Assembly (NCBI GenBank): GCA_021800645.1
Contig: JAJYYT010000158.1
Coordinates: 1-5,543, forward strand
Origin: Actinomycetes bacterium
Lineage (GTDB): Bacteria; Actinomycetota; Acidimicrobiia; Acidimicrobiales; RAAP-2
DNA: 5,543 nt
Reading direction: 5' to 3'
In this document: piece by piece, positions 5,255 through 5,543 of the stretch
How positions within the stretch are numbered: the first letter of the stretch is position 1
How the letters are laid out: each line of letters opens with the position of its first letter
Made by a program: the position numbers and the translations under genes
Notes under the pieces: generated by a model
Told to the model about the DNA's origin: nothing
Seen by the model: only the letters and a program-made list of their open reading frames with translations
The model's database searches: none

Positions 5255-5530
5255 CTAGCTCTGCGGGTCGTCGAGCGCGTCGATGAGGCCGACCTGGAGC
5301 GCGTAGGCGACCCGGATCACCGCCTCGTCCTGGGCGTCGAGCTTCGCCCGGTCCTCCTCGGTCCGCAGCCCGCGTTCCGCGCACTGGCGAGACAGGGTCA
5401 TCCCCAGGACCTCCAGCCAGGCCTCGGCCTCGCCGGCGTCGATCACCGGTGCGCGCGCGCTCGCCGAAACGGCATGCACGATCTCGTCGACCGCGAGCTG
5501 GCGCGCGAGGACGTAGGCGGGATCGTCCAT
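5255..5530 (-). CDS. Small helical protein of unknown function
   Basis: A 91-residue protein is read from minus-strand ATG 5530 to TAG at 5257-5255. I do not recognise the family. The sequence looks almost wholly alpha-helical and acidic, with predicted helices at about 4-24 (PAYVLARQLAVDEIVHAVSA), 32-55 (AGEAEAWLEVLGMTLSRQC) and 58-86 (TEEDRAKLDAQDEAVIRVAY). It has one Cys (50), no signal peptide, no membrane segment and no obvious metal or nucleotide motif. A small cytoplasmic helical bundle or regulatory/adaptor protein would fit, but that is inference. Only 13 bases precede the ATG, with a weak GAGAG as ribosome binding site, so the start is plausible but a longer form cannot be excluded. 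It converges on the malic enzyme and so is separately transcribed. Protein-like composition and a frame ending cleanly at the intergenic gap support it as real. Confidence 0.65.
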   Translation of the reverse strand: MDDPAYVLARQLAVDEIVHAVSASARAPVIDAGEAEAWLEVLGMTLSRQCAERGLRTEEDRAKLDAQDEAVIRVAYALQVGLIDALDDPQS

Positions 5531-5543
5531 GTCTGCGCTCTCG

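Noticed and set aside
1..5543. Search for CRISPR array, tRNA, rRNA, toxin-antitoxin pair, riboswitch or defence genes
   Set aside because: No regularly spaced repeats, no tRNA-like cloverleaf, no conserved rRNA segments and no recognised defence or antitoxin motif were seen; the small repeats present are too few and irregular.

Overview
This is a very GC-rich window with G or C at most third codon positions, which suggests a high-GC Actinomycetota chromosome. The malic enzyme, DUF459-type hydrolase and PNPOx-like protein fit that reading, but genus cannot be fixed from this sequence.

Layout. The left edge (1-120) is the 5' end of an IS3-type insertion sequence, its transposase reading leftward out of the window. 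It abuts the 3' remnant of a gene of unknown function (122-322). A rightward series follows: an MFS transporter (462-1643) that ends at an in-frame TAA just before its twelfth membrane helix, with the missing helix still readable downstream to 1760; a membrane-anchored extracytoplasmic SGNH/GDSL hydrolase of DUF459 type (1892-2842); a PNPOx-like split-barrel flavoprotein (3035-3490); and, 19 bp later, a full-length malic enzyme (3510-5195). A leftward small helical protein of unknown function (5255-5530) converges on the malic enzyme across a 59-bp GC-rich gap that can form hairpins.

How the genes relate. PNPOx and malic enzyme are close enough to share a transcript. The malic enzyme has all expected catalytic and metal-binding residues and would make pyruvate, CO2 and reduced nicotinamide. 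Its Rossmann motif lacks the usual acidic residue, so NADP use is possible. The transporter and hydrolase may be functionally linked (export and modification of surface compounds), but that rests on adjacency alone. The other signals are small: the broken transporter, an IS-interrupted gene, a tandem CCTCTAGAGT repeat between PNPOx and malic enzyme, and four copies of GCACCACG upstream of PNPOx. I see no CRISPR array, tRNA, rRNA, defence island or clearly new multi-gene system. No stretch over 300 bases lacks a gene.
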